From positions 1-24,887 of IMG/VR virus record IMGVR_UViG_3300009127_000031: a DNA stretch of 24,887 nt; one strand, given 5' to 3'. The stretch comes from a virus. The translations under genes were made by a program, and so were the position numbers. Shown here piece after piece: positions 1 to 7,547 of the stretch. The notes beneath the pieces were generated by a model that did not search any database, was not told the origin of the DNA, and saw only the letters and a list, made by a program, of their open reading frames with translations. Every line of letters begins with the position of its first letter. Position 1 is the stretch's first letter.

Positions 1-701
1 CTTGTCAGATACCCGCCGCCTTCTTTCGGTATCATGCGCGCCATGATTCTTTGTACGTCTTCAAGGTCGGGATTAATGACAACGATTTCATGTTTTGAGG
101 GGTCGTATATACTTCGAAAAGGATGCTCAACACCGCGATTACCAAAACAAACATGGTCTGGTGCTTGTGACATTCCTGTCAATATACCATTTTCATATAA
201 TAAAAATATCCAATGAAATTCCCCCGAAGCTGAAACGTAATACCATTGGGCATAGTTTTGACCACCGCCCGATTGATCCCAACCAATATCAGTTGCATAT
301 GACGTTTGAGTTTGTTGGTATCCGATATAAAAATCGGTTGTATTTCCTGCTTGAACCTTTGTTTGAGGGTAATAACAATACAAGCCGCCTGTCATGGCAT
401 AATTACCGTCAGACGGATTATTCACGCTGGCAGAGGATGTTTTTAACTCAGATTGACCGACTGCGTTGGCGGCAATATCGCCTTGTGTTATTATGTTGCC
501 GAGGTTGCCGCCGTCAATAGCATCACTGCCGACCTGATTTGTGCCGATCATCGCCGAAACAACATAATCGTTTGCAAGTACGGGCGCACCCGACGCCTTT
601 TCAAACGCCGCCGTGATATTGTCGCGAAGGTTCTGCATTTGCGCCGACGTCAATTTCGTGCCATAGCCGAATGCACCGGCTAAATCAGTCCATGTTGCCA
701 T
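1..701 (-). CDS. Tail-fibre-like protein, 3' truncated by window edge
   Basis: This frame is open from an ATG at 701 to the left edge of the window, giving 233 residues with no stop, so the C-terminus is missing. It begins MATWTDLAGAFGYGTKLTSA. The N-terminal part is Ala/Gly/Asn-rich and polar, and the middle (about residues 100-190) is rich in Tyr, Gln, Thr and Gly, as is common in tail fibres and receptor-binding proteins. AAGGA lies 6 bases before the ATG, which is 2 bases after the stop of the zinc protein upstream. The position, last in the visible tail module after the tail-tip genes, supports a fibre or tip-attachment role. I recognise no specific family. The gene is more AT-rich than the head genes. 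The reading frame is secure; the function is inferred from context. Confidence 0.75.
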   Translation of the reverse strand, partial: MATWTDLAGAFGYGTKLTSAQMQNLRDNITAAFEKASGAPVLANDYVVSAMIGTNQVGSDAIDGGNLGNIITQGDIAANAVGQSELKTSSASVNNPSDGNYAMTGGLYCYYPQTKVQAGNTTDFYIGYQQTQTSYATDIGWDQSGGGQNYAQWYYVSASGEFHWIFLLYENGILTGMSQAPDHVCFGNRGVEHPFRSIYDPSKHEIVVINPDLEDVQRIMARMIPKEGGGYLT

Positions 702-703
702 AC

Positions 704-889
704 TTAATCCTTGTTATTTAGCCATATTTTAATATGCATCATACACTCGGGGCAAAGATGCGGCCCTTCACCCTCTTCATCAATAATGCCAATAATTTCG
801 CCCCACGACGGATGACCCTGGTTGAAATGCTCTTCCTTGTGCGTATTTTCGCATCCCTTTTTTGAGCAAAAAATTTTGTCGCGCCTCAT
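704..889 (-). CDS. Small putative zinc-binding protein in tail module
   Basis: This 61-residue protein has two cysteine pairs, C8/C13 near the N-terminus and C46/C49 (CPEC), plus several histidines (H17, H21, H26, H44). This pattern suggests a single structural zinc site. Its ATG overlaps the stop of the preceding tail-tip gene (ATGA), and it ends 2 bases before the fibre-like gene, so it is translationally coupled in the late operon. There is no signal peptide or membrane segment. I do not recognise a family. It could be a small tail-tip or fibre-assembly factor, or an unrelated cargo gene. Confidence 0.7.
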   Translation of the reverse strand: MRRDKIFCSKKGCENTHKEEHFNQGHPSWGEIIGIIDEEGEGPHLCPECMMHIKIWLNNKD

Positions 890-2064
890 AATAACCTATC
901 ACTCCCATCCAGATTTGAAACATCAAGATAAAACGCCGGAATTGTCGCCGCTTCATCTAATATAAATTTGTTTTGACCTTTATCCATATTAAAATCTATT
1001 TCGACAAATCGCCAACCGCTGGCTGATGTGATATTATAAAAACTATCCACCAGACGTATTGTTTCTCCAATCTGCCGATTTAAACCAAACAGGCTGGCAC
1101 CCAGCTCAAATTTTTTCGGAGGATGTTCCAGCAACATGGTTTTACGTTGTGCCAAATTAATAGCCGCGCCTGAATCGACATACCAAACGGATTCGTCCCT
1201 CAAAATATTCTCATGCGCACCGAATGTGTTAACCGATGAGGTATTTTGATCCAGTATGGTATGCTGCCAATAGTCAGATTCGACGGCATAATTGATCCCG
1301 ACATATTGTTTATTGACGACTCGCAAACTTTCTACATCTATCTGCAGGTGTGTATATTCATCGTGTGTGAAAGTAATATCTAACGAATCGGCCTCGCTGA
1401 ACCGTTTAAACCTCAATTTCCCGTCGCCCTCGATCCAGATGGCCGAATCGGTCATTGCCGCCAGTTTTGTCAATCCTTTGGTAATTTTCATGCCCTGATA
1501 ATTGGCGGTCATCAAAACACTGTCGGCCGAAAATTGTTCCGCCCATGCTAAAAAATCATCATATTCGATATCCGGGTTGGACGTGCTGGCAACATTGGAC
1601 AAGCCGCCGTAACAAGTACACAGCGTCCAGGCTATGTCACTCGGGATTGTCGAGCCGATATCGACATGCGCATCCGAATCGCCGACCTTGCGCTGGGCAA
1701 AATCCCACATGCGATCTCTAAGCCGCAAAATACAATCCTTTTTGCTATATTTAACATTTTTGAGATGTCCCGTAAAAATGGTGATCAGCTCGTCGCCGCT
1801 GGTGGGATGGGTAAAACCGATCTGTAATGTACAGGTCTGAACCATCGAATAGGTCTGCTCATGAAACATATTAAAATGGCCATCAGCGTTGGTTAGCGGT
1901 ACATCTATCTTGATAGATTTGATCTCATTGGCCGTGCGTTTGAATTTCGGCCAGCGATTCACGCGCTCGGAATAGTCCGATGTGCCGATTGTAAAAACCC
2001 GCTTCGGCTCCGAAGATCGCGTTTCCAGTTGCTGCTGAAACCAACTTGTAACGTCATAGGCCAT
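886..2064 (-). CDS. Tail-tip / hub-like structural protein
   Basis: A 392-residue soluble protein with alternating beta-rich segments and no membrane spans. It begins MAYDVTSWFQQQLETR, and residues about 25-110 contain repeated short strands of the type seen in phage hub and distal-tail proteins (for example TCTLQIGF and LITIFTGHL). It lies directly after the tape measure and a 120-residue tail protein, where siphophages encode distal tail and hub proteins. It shares an ATGA overlap with the next gene. The ribosome binding site is weak (GGAAACC about 11 bases upstream), so translation probably depends on coupling to the upstream gene, whose stop is 2 bases away. The hub assignment rests mainly on gene order. 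Codon use is noticeably AT-richer than in the head genes. Confidence 0.6.
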   Translation of the reverse strand: MAYDVTSWFQQQLETRSSEPKRVFTIGTSDYSERVNRWPKFKRTANEIKSIKIDVPLTNADGHFNMFHEQTYSMVQTCTLQIGFTHPTSGDELITIFTGHLKNVKYSKKDCILRLRDRMWDFAQRKVGDSDAHVDIGSTIPSDIAWTLCTCYGGLSNVASTSNPDIEYDDFLAWAEQFSADSVLMTANYQGMKITKGLTKLAAMTDSAIWIEGDGKLRFKRFSEADSLDITFTHDEYTHLQIDVESLRVVNKQYVGINYAVESDYWQHTILDQNTSSVNTFGAHENILRDESVWYVDSGAAINLAQRKTMLLEHPPKKFELGASLFGLNRQIGETIRLVDSFYNITSASGWRFVEIDFNMDKGQNKFILDEAATIPAFYLDVSNLDGSDRLL

Positions 2065-2066
2065 TT

Positions 2067-2429
2067 TTAATAGGTTTCCAGTTGTATTTTGCCGCGCATC
2101 TGATCATTATACGGTTTGTTATAGCCAATCAGCGGTCGCGATTTACCCCGCAGCATCACGCTGTTGACTTCCGTTGCAGAGCCGGACGTCACAAAAAACA
2201 GCAACTCGGTATTGGTATCATACCAAGAGTTGACAACAGCGGCATCGGCTACCGGCACGTAGTTGACCGTAAATTTCCAACGGTGATAATCACCCCATTT
2301 ATATGCCCACATGCGGCCTGATGGCGTGCGCATCACAGTTTCGATTTTGCGCAAATCAGGTGCGTAATCATATTCCGGATAAAGTTGAATCGCATCGGCG
2401 CTGGATATTCCCAATTCGTAGATGCTCAT
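2067..2429 (-). CDS. Minor tail protein (distal-tail-like)
   Basis: A 120-residue protein starting MSIYELGISSADAIQLYPEY. It is rich in aromatic residues and beta-strand-like segments (WAYKWGDYHRWKFTVNY, about residues 41-57), with no membrane segment. It sits 6 bases after the tape measure stop and 2 bases before the tail-tip gene. The sequence before the ATG is A-rich with no clear Shine-Dalgarno, so translational coupling to the tape measure gene is likely. The position after the tape measure is where short distal-tail or tail-completion proteins are found in Mu-like siphophages. Family membership is not certain. Confidence 0.6.
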   Translation of the reverse strand: MSIYELGISSADAIQLYPEYDYAPDLRKIETVMRTPSGRMWAYKWGDYHRWKFTVNYVPVADAAVVNSWYDTNTELLFFVTSGSATEVNSVMLRGKSRPLIGYNKPYNDQMRGKIQLETY

Positions 2430-2435
2430 TTTTTA

Positions 2436-4361
2436 TTATACCGTAATCCCAAATTCGGCCAACTTACGCATGGCCGGAATAATTTCATCCTCGGTCATAT
2501 CTTCCCAGTTGATTTCATCCAAAGGCTCGGCCGTCTGAATAATAATATCACCGAAATACACATTACCGCCGCCGGAGGCCAAAAACTCGGTCAAGTCGCG
2601 GTTCTGTACCGGCGATAGCACCCGTTCGCCCCTATCCAACAAATAAGTCGCTTCTTTGGGCACGTAGTCGAGTCCGCCGTGGGGCGCTCCGGCGATCCCC
2701 AAGGCCTCCACGACCCCCAAACGGGCGCCACCGTAAAGCATCACCGCCGCCGCTGCGGCCGCGCCCAGGGCCGGGCCGATAATCGGTATTCCGGCCATTG
2801 CCTCATAGGCCTTGATGGCGCCGGTATGAGTCGAGCGCATGATTTCCGGTATCGCCGCCGCCTTAGATAGGTCAAACCCTTTAAACGCGCCGGTTTTTTG
2901 AATGCCGTAGATAGTCTGCTGCTTCCAATCCTCGCTGGAGGCCTGCTCTTTATCGGATTTTTTCTTTATAGCGGCTTTTTTCTTTTCATAGATGGCCTGC
3001 AACTTGGCCAGGGCTTCCTGGTTGGCCTTATATTTATTTTGCTCCTCGGCATACCAGTTGTCCAGACGCTCGGCCTCGCTCAAGAAGTGCTCGTCATACA
3101 TCTCCTGGAGGCGCTCCATGTTGGCCTGGGTGACTTCCATGTTGGCGCTGGAAAAGGGACTGATGCCCTGGGGTCCCTCCTCGCCGTCTCCGATCGGCGC
3201 GGTCCCGGCCGCACGGATCTCGGCCAAAGCGGTCTTGATCTTTTCGGTATATTCATCTACTTTTTCCGTGGCCAGGCCTTCGGCGGCCAGGTCGTTCAAC
3301 TGGGCCTGAGACTCAACGGCCAGCGCCTGCATTTCGGCGATGGCCTCGGTGTTGATCTGTTTGTAGTTTTGGACGCCGGCAATAGCATCGTCGAAAACGC
3401 CGCCGACATTGACGGCCTCCATAAAGGCCAGCAATTTCTCAGTCAGAAAATCGATTCCGGTCCACAGAGCCTCGGAAAAGCCCGCAAAACCGATCTGGAG
3501 CACTTCCCAGGTCATTTGCAAACCGCGCCAGGAATCCACCAGTACCGCCGCGGCATAGGCCCCCTTTTCAGCCACACCGCCCATTGCGAACAAAAAATTT
3601 TCGGCAAATTGAACGATCCCCTCGCGGTTTTCGGCGATGAATTCGGCGAAGCGATTTCCCAAACCGGTCAGCGTCGGCATAACCTCTTCAGCGATGCCGT
3701 ACTTGACGCCTTTGAGCGATCCCCACACCCGGGTGAGCATATCGTTGAACTCGGCCGCGTTAGCGCCGGCCTTGGCCGATATTACCAGGCCGAAACGCTC
3801 GGCCTCATCGGTCATGGCTTCCAGGCCCGCCTGGCCATCTTTGAACATCTGGAGCATGGAAATGCCGCGCTGGCCGAAAATTTTGCTGGCATATTCGGCC
3901 CGCATGGTGGCATCTTCGACATTGTGCAAGGCCTCAGCCAATTCCGGCATGATAGTCTCGGCGGTTTTTAATTTGCCGCTGGCATCAGCCACAGAAACGC
4001 CCAGGGCGTCGAAAACCTCCTTGCCCTGGCCTAACCCCCGGTTGGCCTCGCCGATGCGAACCTGGAGCATTTGGATTGATTTGTTAAAGGTTTCCTGCTT
4101 AATGCCGGAAAACTCAGCCGCCATACCATGTCTGGACAAAAACTCGGTGGAAACGCCCAACTGGTCGGAAAACTTCTGCACGCTGTCATAGGCCGTTGCC
4201 GTGCTTTTAACCACCGCCAGCACGGACCCGCCCAGGGCAGCCACCCCTCCCGCGGCCCCGATGGCCAGCGTTTTAAGTGAGGGCAATGCGCTCCGGAGCT
4301 TGCCAAACACCCCGGAAAACTTGTCCTGCGCTCCGATAATTATTTCCAGCTTCTCAGCCAT
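2436..4361 (-). CDS. Tape measure protein
   Basis: This is the longest gene of the tail module, 641 residues. It begins MAEKLEIIIGAQDKFSGVFG, a typical tape-measure opening, and has a hydrophobic Gly/Ala segment at about residues 29-51 and another at about 523-548 (GIPIIGPALGAAAAAAVMLY). Between them is a long helical, Ala/Glu/Gln-rich region with coiled-coil character (about 345-480). The C-terminal motif around GGLDYVPKEATYLLDRGERV is common in tape measures. The ATG directly follows the stop of the G-T chaperone frame. This order (tube, G, G-T, tape measure) is the classical one. At about 1.5 angstrom per helical residue, 641 residues would suggest a tail near 95 nm, which is an inference. 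The short length fits a D3112/B3-type siphophage. Confidence 0.93.
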   Translation of the reverse strand: MAEKLEIIIGAQDKFSGVFGKLRSALPSLKTLAIGAAGGVAALGGSVLAVVKSTATAYDSVQKFSDQLGVSTEFLSRHGMAAEFSGIKQETFNKSIQMLQVRIGEANRGLGQGKEVFDALGVSVADASGKLKTAETIMPELAEALHNVEDATMRAEYASKIFGQRGISMLQMFKDGQAGLEAMTDEAERFGLVISAKAGANAAEFNDMLTRVWGSLKGVKYGIAEEVMPTLTGLGNRFAEFIAENREGIVQFAENFLFAMGGVAEKGAYAAAVLVDSWRGLQMTWEVLQIGFAGFSEALWTGIDFLTEKLLAFMEAVNVGGVFDDAIAGVQNYKQINTEAIAEMQALAVESQAQLNDLAAEGLATEKVDEYTEKIKTALAEIRAAGTAPIGDGEEGPQGISPFSSANMEVTQANMERLQEMYDEHFLSEAERLDNWYAEEQNKYKANQEALAKLQAIYEKKKAAIKKKSDKEQASSEDWKQQTIYGIQKTGAFKGFDLSKAAAIPEIMRSTHTGAIKAYEAMAGIPIIGPALGAAAAAAVMLYGGARLGVVEALGIAGAPHGGLDYVPKEATYLLDRGERVLSPVQNRDLTEFLASGGGNVYFGDIIIQTAEPLDEINWEDMTEDEIIPAMRKLAEFGITV

Positions 4362-4637
4362 CTAAAAACCTGCCTGCATGCGATTTTCTTCGTCCTTGAT
4401 CGTAGTGAATATATCCACCACGATTTGGTATTGATCCATGACCCCGCCCGGGTCCGGCCACTCCAGGCGCGAATAATACCCGGTTTTGGCAAACTTACCC
4501 GCCTTTAACATGCGGCCGCCGTCCCAGCGCCACTCGTGGCAAGTGCGAAACAAACTAATCCATCTCCAGGCCGGCTGGCCGGCAACCGGTGTGCTTACGC
4601 GCCGTCCTGTTTCGTAGAATCGGACGGCGCTTTTGAG
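4362..4637 (-). CDS. Tail assembly chaperone T part, read by -1 frameshift
   Basis: This is the -1 frame extension of the tail chaperone G. After slippage at the heptamer 4637-4643, reading resumes at 4637 and stays open for 91 codons to the TAG at 4362-4364, just before the tape measure ATG. The G-T fusion would be 135 residues of G followed by 91 of T, 226 in total. A TTG-initiated stand-alone frame exists from 4553, but it has no good ribosome binding site, and the -1 frame is open upstream of it as far as the slip site, which favours frameshift expression. In siphophages such as lambda, G and G-T chaperone the tape measure during tail tube assembly, with T recruiting tube subunits. Confidence 0.85.
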   Translation of the reverse strand, partial: LKSAVRFYETGRRVSTPVAGQPAWRWISLFRTCHEWRWDGGRMLKAGKFAKTGYYSRLEWPDPGGVMDQYQIVVDIFTTIKDEENRMQAGF

Positions 4638-5041
4638 TTTTTTGCCGACATTTCGTCCAGGCTGGAAATGGCCGCCAGTTGCCCGCTGATCTCAACGGCC
4701 AGGGTCATGAAAATGGTTTCTTCGGCCAGGTGCTCCCAGGTCACAGGCTCTTTATTGACGGTGATCCCCTGGATGTTTTGCACGTGCTCCGGAAAAATGT
4801 CTTTGGCCAGCCCCTGGATCTTGCGGCTGCTCTTCGACAGTTTCTCTTTCTGTTCCGGCGTCAGGCGCTTAACAAAATCCTTTACGCTTTCATCGGGCTT
4901 GCGCCGCTCGCCTTCCAGGTACGGCGCCAGGGCAAACATGGCCCAGCTTTTCAGCGGCCGCAGTTCCATCGTCACTTTGTGGCCGTGAAATACGGTTTCA
5001 TACGGCTGCCAGCCGATCACGATATCCAATGGCATAGACAC
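4595..5041 (-). CDS. Tail assembly chaperone G
   Basis: A 148-residue protein lying between the tail tube and the tape measure, the canonical position of the G chaperone. It is soluble and mostly helical, with a charged middle (about 45-75, many Lys/Glu) and a polar C-terminus (MSAKNSKAPSDSTKQDGA). The slippery heptamer falls at codons 134-135. A GGGGGG tract sits just before the first ATG at 5041; a second in-frame ATG at 5035 is an alternative start. Ordinary termination at the TAA gives G, and -1 slippage gives the G-T fusion. In known systems a fixed G to G-T ratio controls tail assembly. Identity rests on context plus the frameshift signal, not on recognisable residues. Confidence 0.85.
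   Translation of the reverse strand: MSMPLDIVIGWQPYETVFHGHKVTMELRPLKSWAMFALAPYLEGERRKPDESVKDFVKRLTPEQKEKLSKSSRKIQGLAKDIFPEHVQNIQGITVNKEPVTWEHLAEETIFMTLAVEISGQLAAISSLDEMSAKNSKAPSDSTKQDGA
4599..4643 (-). promoter_or_regulatory. Programmed -1 ribosomal frameshift signal
   Basis: Read on the minus strand, the G frame contains A AAA AAC (4643-4637), with AAA and AAC as zero-frame codons. This is a canonical -1 slippery heptamer. Six bases later (TCAAAA) begins a perfect 9-bp stem: GCGCCGTCC at 4630-4622 pairs with GGACGGCGC at 4607-4599 across a 14-base loop. The -1 frame is open for 92 codons from the slip point. Slippery site, spacer and stem all have the expected geometry. Confidence 0.92.
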
Positions 5042-5047
5042 CCCCCT

Positions 5048-6016
5048 TTAATAAGCGCTCAATGTGTTGACCAGCGTAAATTCGATCATAGTGCCCGAAT
5101 CGGCGTGATAATCAGCTTCGCCCACAAAACCGGCTTCAACCATGCCGGGCCCGCCGATGTTTACCGGAAAGCTGTTATAGCGCATTCGCGGTATATCGAC
5201 CTCGAATTTGGCCGGATATCCTGAGCCGACGTCCTGGCCGGTCACCGTTACCACCACGCGCTGAGCCGCTTGGTTGCGGTAGTGATCGAACTCGTCGTCA
5301 TTGATAAACAGCATAGTCCCGGCCAGCTCGATTGCCCTGAACTCTTTGCGCTTGATGCGATTGGGCAGCTTGGTGCCGTCCAGGGTGCCCTTGGCTTCCA
5401 GGTTGTTTTTCATGGTCAGCGTCATTTGCGAAAGATCGTCGATGGCGCCGTCGGCCGATCCCTGAAAGCTGGCGCTGGCCTGGTCCCAGGTGTACTCGGA
5501 CCCGCCCAGATACGACGGTATGGTTTTGGCCACCTTGCCGAAATTGGCTCCGATCACCGTCATGGTGGCCTTGACGATCTGCCCGTAGGCGATCTCGATG
5601 GCCAGCATGTCGCACAAACAGTCATAATACTGGTGGGCGCTGCCGGCATCGCGGTACACTTCGATGGTCATGGGCGGCACCGCCGCCTTCTCATCGAAAT
5701 CGTCCGTGCACGGCTGAAATTCATGCGTATAGCATGAGTCGTTCAGGGTGCCGCTGCTCTGGCCGCACCAGGCCTTGAGCACCTTGCCGAGCAAAATCGG
5801 GTGCGCCGGAAACACCACGTCGCCGCCGATTTCATGGGCCCCTTCGTAGACATCGCCCTTTTCATAGCGGCCGCGCATGCCCTCAGACGGCAGCGCCGGA
5901 ATGTTTTCGGAAAGCGACTCGCTGATGATCGGAAAATAATGAAAACTGTTTACGTTGGCCGTGCCAAAGCTGTCCTGAAACGCTATGGCTACATGGCTTC
6001 TCATTCCGTATGGCAT
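5048..6016 (-). CDS. Phage tail tube protein
   Basis: A 322-residue protein with beta-rich character, starting MPYGMRSHVAIAFQDSFGTA, which resembles the opening of many siphophage tail tube proteins. It has repeated strand/turn patterns (ATMTVIGANFGK near the middle; ELAGTMLFINDDEFDHYRNQ in the C-terminal half) and no membrane segment. It lies directly before the chaperone pair G/G-T, exactly where the major tail subunit is expected, and there is no sheath gene upstream. The start overlaps the preceding stop (TAATG) and has an extended GGAGGTGATGA ribosome binding site 9 bases upstream, fitting an abundant virion protein. Confidence in a major tail subunit is high; the exact family name is less certain. 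Confidence 0.85.
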   Translation of the reverse strand: MPYGMRSHVAIAFQDSFGTANVNSFHYFPIISESLSENIPALPSEGMRGRYEKGDVYEGAHEIGGDVVFPAHPILLGKVLKAWCGQSSGTLNDSCYTHEFQPCTDDFDEKAAVPPMTIEVYRDAGSAHQYYDCLCDMLAIEIAYGQIVKATMTVIGANFGKVAKTIPSYLGGSEYTWDQASASFQGSADGAIDDLSQMTLTMKNNLEAKGTLDGTKLPNRIKRKEFRAIELAGTMLFINDDEFDHYRNQAAQRVVVTVTGQDVGSGYPAKFEVDIPRMRYNSFPVNIGGPGMVEAGFVGEADYHADSGTMIEFTLVNTLSAY

Positions 6017-6219
6017 TAATCATCACCTCCTTGCTCTTTTTCGTCCGCCGGCGCCGGATCACGGGACTCCGGCTTCTTTTCTTTGGTTTCGACGGCCTGT
6101 TTCTGATCGATCAGGCTGTCAGCCAGCGCTTTGTCAATCGTACGCACATCGCCGGTATTGATCCGGCCAATGCCCGGCACAATGCGCTCGCCATCGGTCC
6201 ACTTGATGGTTTTTGTCAT
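6016..6219 (-). CDS. Mu gp38-like small protein (DUF2635-like)
   Basis: A 67-residue protein, MTKTIKWTDGERIVPGIGRI at the N-terminus. A short beta-like N-terminal half (PGIGRINTGDVRTIDKALADSL) is followed by a charged, probably disordered tail (EKKPESRDPAPADEKEQGGDD). In Mu a small DUF2635 protein (gp38) lies just before the sheath; here the equivalent position is just before the tail tube. The start overlaps the preceding stop (ATGA) and the stop overlaps the tube start (TAATG). Its last codons include the strong ribosome binding site of the tube gene. The family call is from position and general resemblance. Confidence 0.55.
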   Translation of the reverse strand: MTKTIKWTDGERIVPGIGRINTGDVRTIDKALADSLIDQKQAVETKEKKPESRDPAPADEKEQGGDD

Positions 6220-6641
6220 GCCCGCACCTCCGCTAAAATGGTTATGGTTGCCGAGTGATGATAGATTTGCTCACTCGGGTTATATTCATATTCAATTTCA
6301 TAGCCGTTGGTCATCAGCACCGTGCCGCTCAGGGTTTTATTGGCGGTCAGCACGTCCAGCACCGCCTTTTCGGCGTCCTGGAGGCCGTCTTCGGCATCTT
6401 CTTTGTTCATAGCGGCATACTGCACTTCCACCTTGGGCATTACGCTGACCAGCCAGGGCGTGCTTCCGGTGGTAAACGGTTTGTAAGCCGTCTTGCCGCG
6501 CATCACATTGATCCAGCCGTTGCCCTGGGCCGCGACATTGGCGTCATCGTTGCGCTCAGCATTGCGCTCGATGACATAGCCGTCCAGGTTGGCGGCCAAA
6601 AGGTCTTTGATCGCTTTGGTGATATTGGCGACATCGATCAT
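6216..6641 (-). CDS. Mu gp37-like protein (DUF1834-like), probable tail terminator
   Basis: A 141-residue alpha/beta protein starting MIDVANITKAIKDLLAANLD. Its layout of N-terminal helix, strand, central amphipathic helix (DGLQDAEKAVLDVLTANK, about 84-101) and C-terminal strand is that of tail terminator proteins. In Mu-like phages this slot, between the gpG/gp36 connectors and the tube or sheath, holds gp37 (DUF1834). The start overlaps the stop of the gpG-like gene (ATGA) and the stop overlaps the next start (ATGA), so translation is coupled at both ends. It probably caps the tail tube and joins it to the connector; this is inferred from position. Confidence 0.6.
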   Translation of the reverse strand: MIDVANITKAIKDLLAANLDGYVIERNAERNDDANVAAQGNGWINVMRGKTAYKPFTTGSTPWLVSVMPKVEVQYAAMNKEDAEDGLQDAEKAVLDVLTANKTLSGTVLMTNGYEIEYEYNPSEQIYHHSATITILAEVRA

Positions 6642-7090
6642 TTCATGGCTCTCCCGATAAATTTTTCATAAAGCTTTTTCAGCGCAGGCCAGATCTGCTT
6701 GTCCGTGGGCAAAATGCGGCGCACCGGCAGGCCGTACATGCCGTAATGATGATGTCTGGCATAATCGACACCCGACTGCACCTTGGCCAGCCCCGCCGTC
6801 CACAAGTGCTTCCATTTCTTTTTCAGGGTGCCGGTGTCCTGCAATATTTTGGCCGATCCCGTACCGAAGCCCTTGCGCCGCATGGCCAGGGTTTGGGCCG
6901 CCAGCGGCCGCCATCCCGAACCGCCCATTGCCAGCCGGCCTTGCTCGTCGAAGTTTTTCTGAATCCAGCGGTCCACCACCACCGTGGCCTGGGCGTTGAC
7001 CTTCTCGCGGTTTTTGAGTTTCTGCATGCGACGATCCATCGCCCATTGCAACAAGTTGAACCCGACAGCTTTTATCAACATATCAGACAT
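6638..7090 (-). CDS. Phage virion morphogenesis protein (Mu gpG-like)
   Basis: A 150-residue protein starting at the ATG at 7090 (MSDMLIKAVGFNLLQWAMDR). An in-frame upstream ATG at 7279 is rejected because it lies inside the gp36-like gene and its translation is Arg/Pro/Ser-rich shadow sequence. Typical features of the gpG/virion morphogenesis family are visible: an N-terminal helix, the GWRPLAAQTLAMRRKGFG segment (about 55-72), the ILQDTGTLKKKW segment and the VDYARHHHYG motif. The family acts in tail completion or head-tail joining. It overlaps the gp36-like stop by 8 bases and has only a weak ribosome binding site. In Mu, G lies next to F; here it is beside gp36/gp37, an order also found in siphovirus relatives of Mu. 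Confidence 0.82.
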   Translation of the reverse strand: MSDMLIKAVGFNLLQWAMDRRMQKLKNREKVNAQATVVVDRWIQKNFDEQGRLAMGGSGWRPLAAQTLAMRRKGFGTGSAKILQDTGTLKKKWKHLWTAGLAKVQSGVDYARHHHYGMYGLPVRRILPTDKQIWPALKKLYEKFIGRAMK

Positions 7091-7538
7091 CGCGTTCGTC
7101 CGCCTCGTCCTGCAGCCGCTCCGAACTGACCATCGTGAGCGAGTCATCCGCATCCAGCATGGAGTGCACCGGGTGGTAATCCATCGTGGTCGACCAGATC
7201 TCTTCGCCGGACCCAGACGGCTCGATGGTGGTCCCGGAGCCGGTGTAAATGTATTCCTCGCCGTCCTTGATATCGTCAATGCGGCCCTTGATATCTTCGC
7301 GTATCTCCCGGGCCTTTTTGGGGTCTTTCATGCGCAGCGCCCGGTAGTAGGCCAGGTCGATGGTCAGATCCTTGACGGTCGGGTGCGCGGCCGCAAACGG
7401 CACCGTAAAATGCGACGCCAGCAGGCTGTTGAGCTCCATTTCGGCAAAATAGAGCAAATCGCTCTCCACGTTGGTCTGGGACCAGGTGGCCAGCAGCGGA
7501 TAGCGCTGGATCGCTTCGGCATAATTCGCATATGGCAT
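7083..7538 (-). CDS. Mu gp36-like protein (DUF1320), head-tail connector
   Basis: A 151-residue protein beginning MPYANYAEAIQRYPLLATWS. The N-terminal helical region with ESDLLYFAEMELNSLLASHF (about 25-44) and then TVKDLTIDLAYYRALRMKDPKKAREI is characteristic of DUF1320 / Mu gp36, an adaptor protein at the portal-tail interface. A GGGGG ribosome binding site overlaps the stop of the 966-residue enzyme gene upstream and is 5 bases from the ATG. The C-terminal 45 residues are acidic and Ser/Gly-rich and look disordered. The gene is separated from the gp35-like coiled-coil gene only by the large glycan enzyme, so that enzyme sits inside a conserved structural gene pair. Confidence 0.8.
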   Translation of the reverse strand: MPYANYAEAIQRYPLLATWSQTNVESDLLYFAEMELNSLLASHFTVPFAAAHPTVKDLTIDLAYYRALRMKDPKKAREIREDIKGRIDDIKDGEEYIYTGSGTTIEPSGSGEEIWSTTMDYHPVHSMLDADDSLTMVSSERLQDEADERDV

Positions 7539-7547
7539 TGCAGCCCC

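Noticed and set aside
2898-3971. A 357-codon open frame on the plus strand
   Set aside because: It lies antisense to the tape measure gene, is Gly/Leu/Phe-rich without domains, and arises from codon bias of the real gene. No ribosome binding site and no plus-strand neighbours.
7083-7279. Longer start at 7279 for the gpG-like protein
   Set aside because: The extra 63 residues lie wholly within the gp36-like gene and are Arg/Pro/Ser-rich shadow sequence; the family start fits the ATG at 7090.
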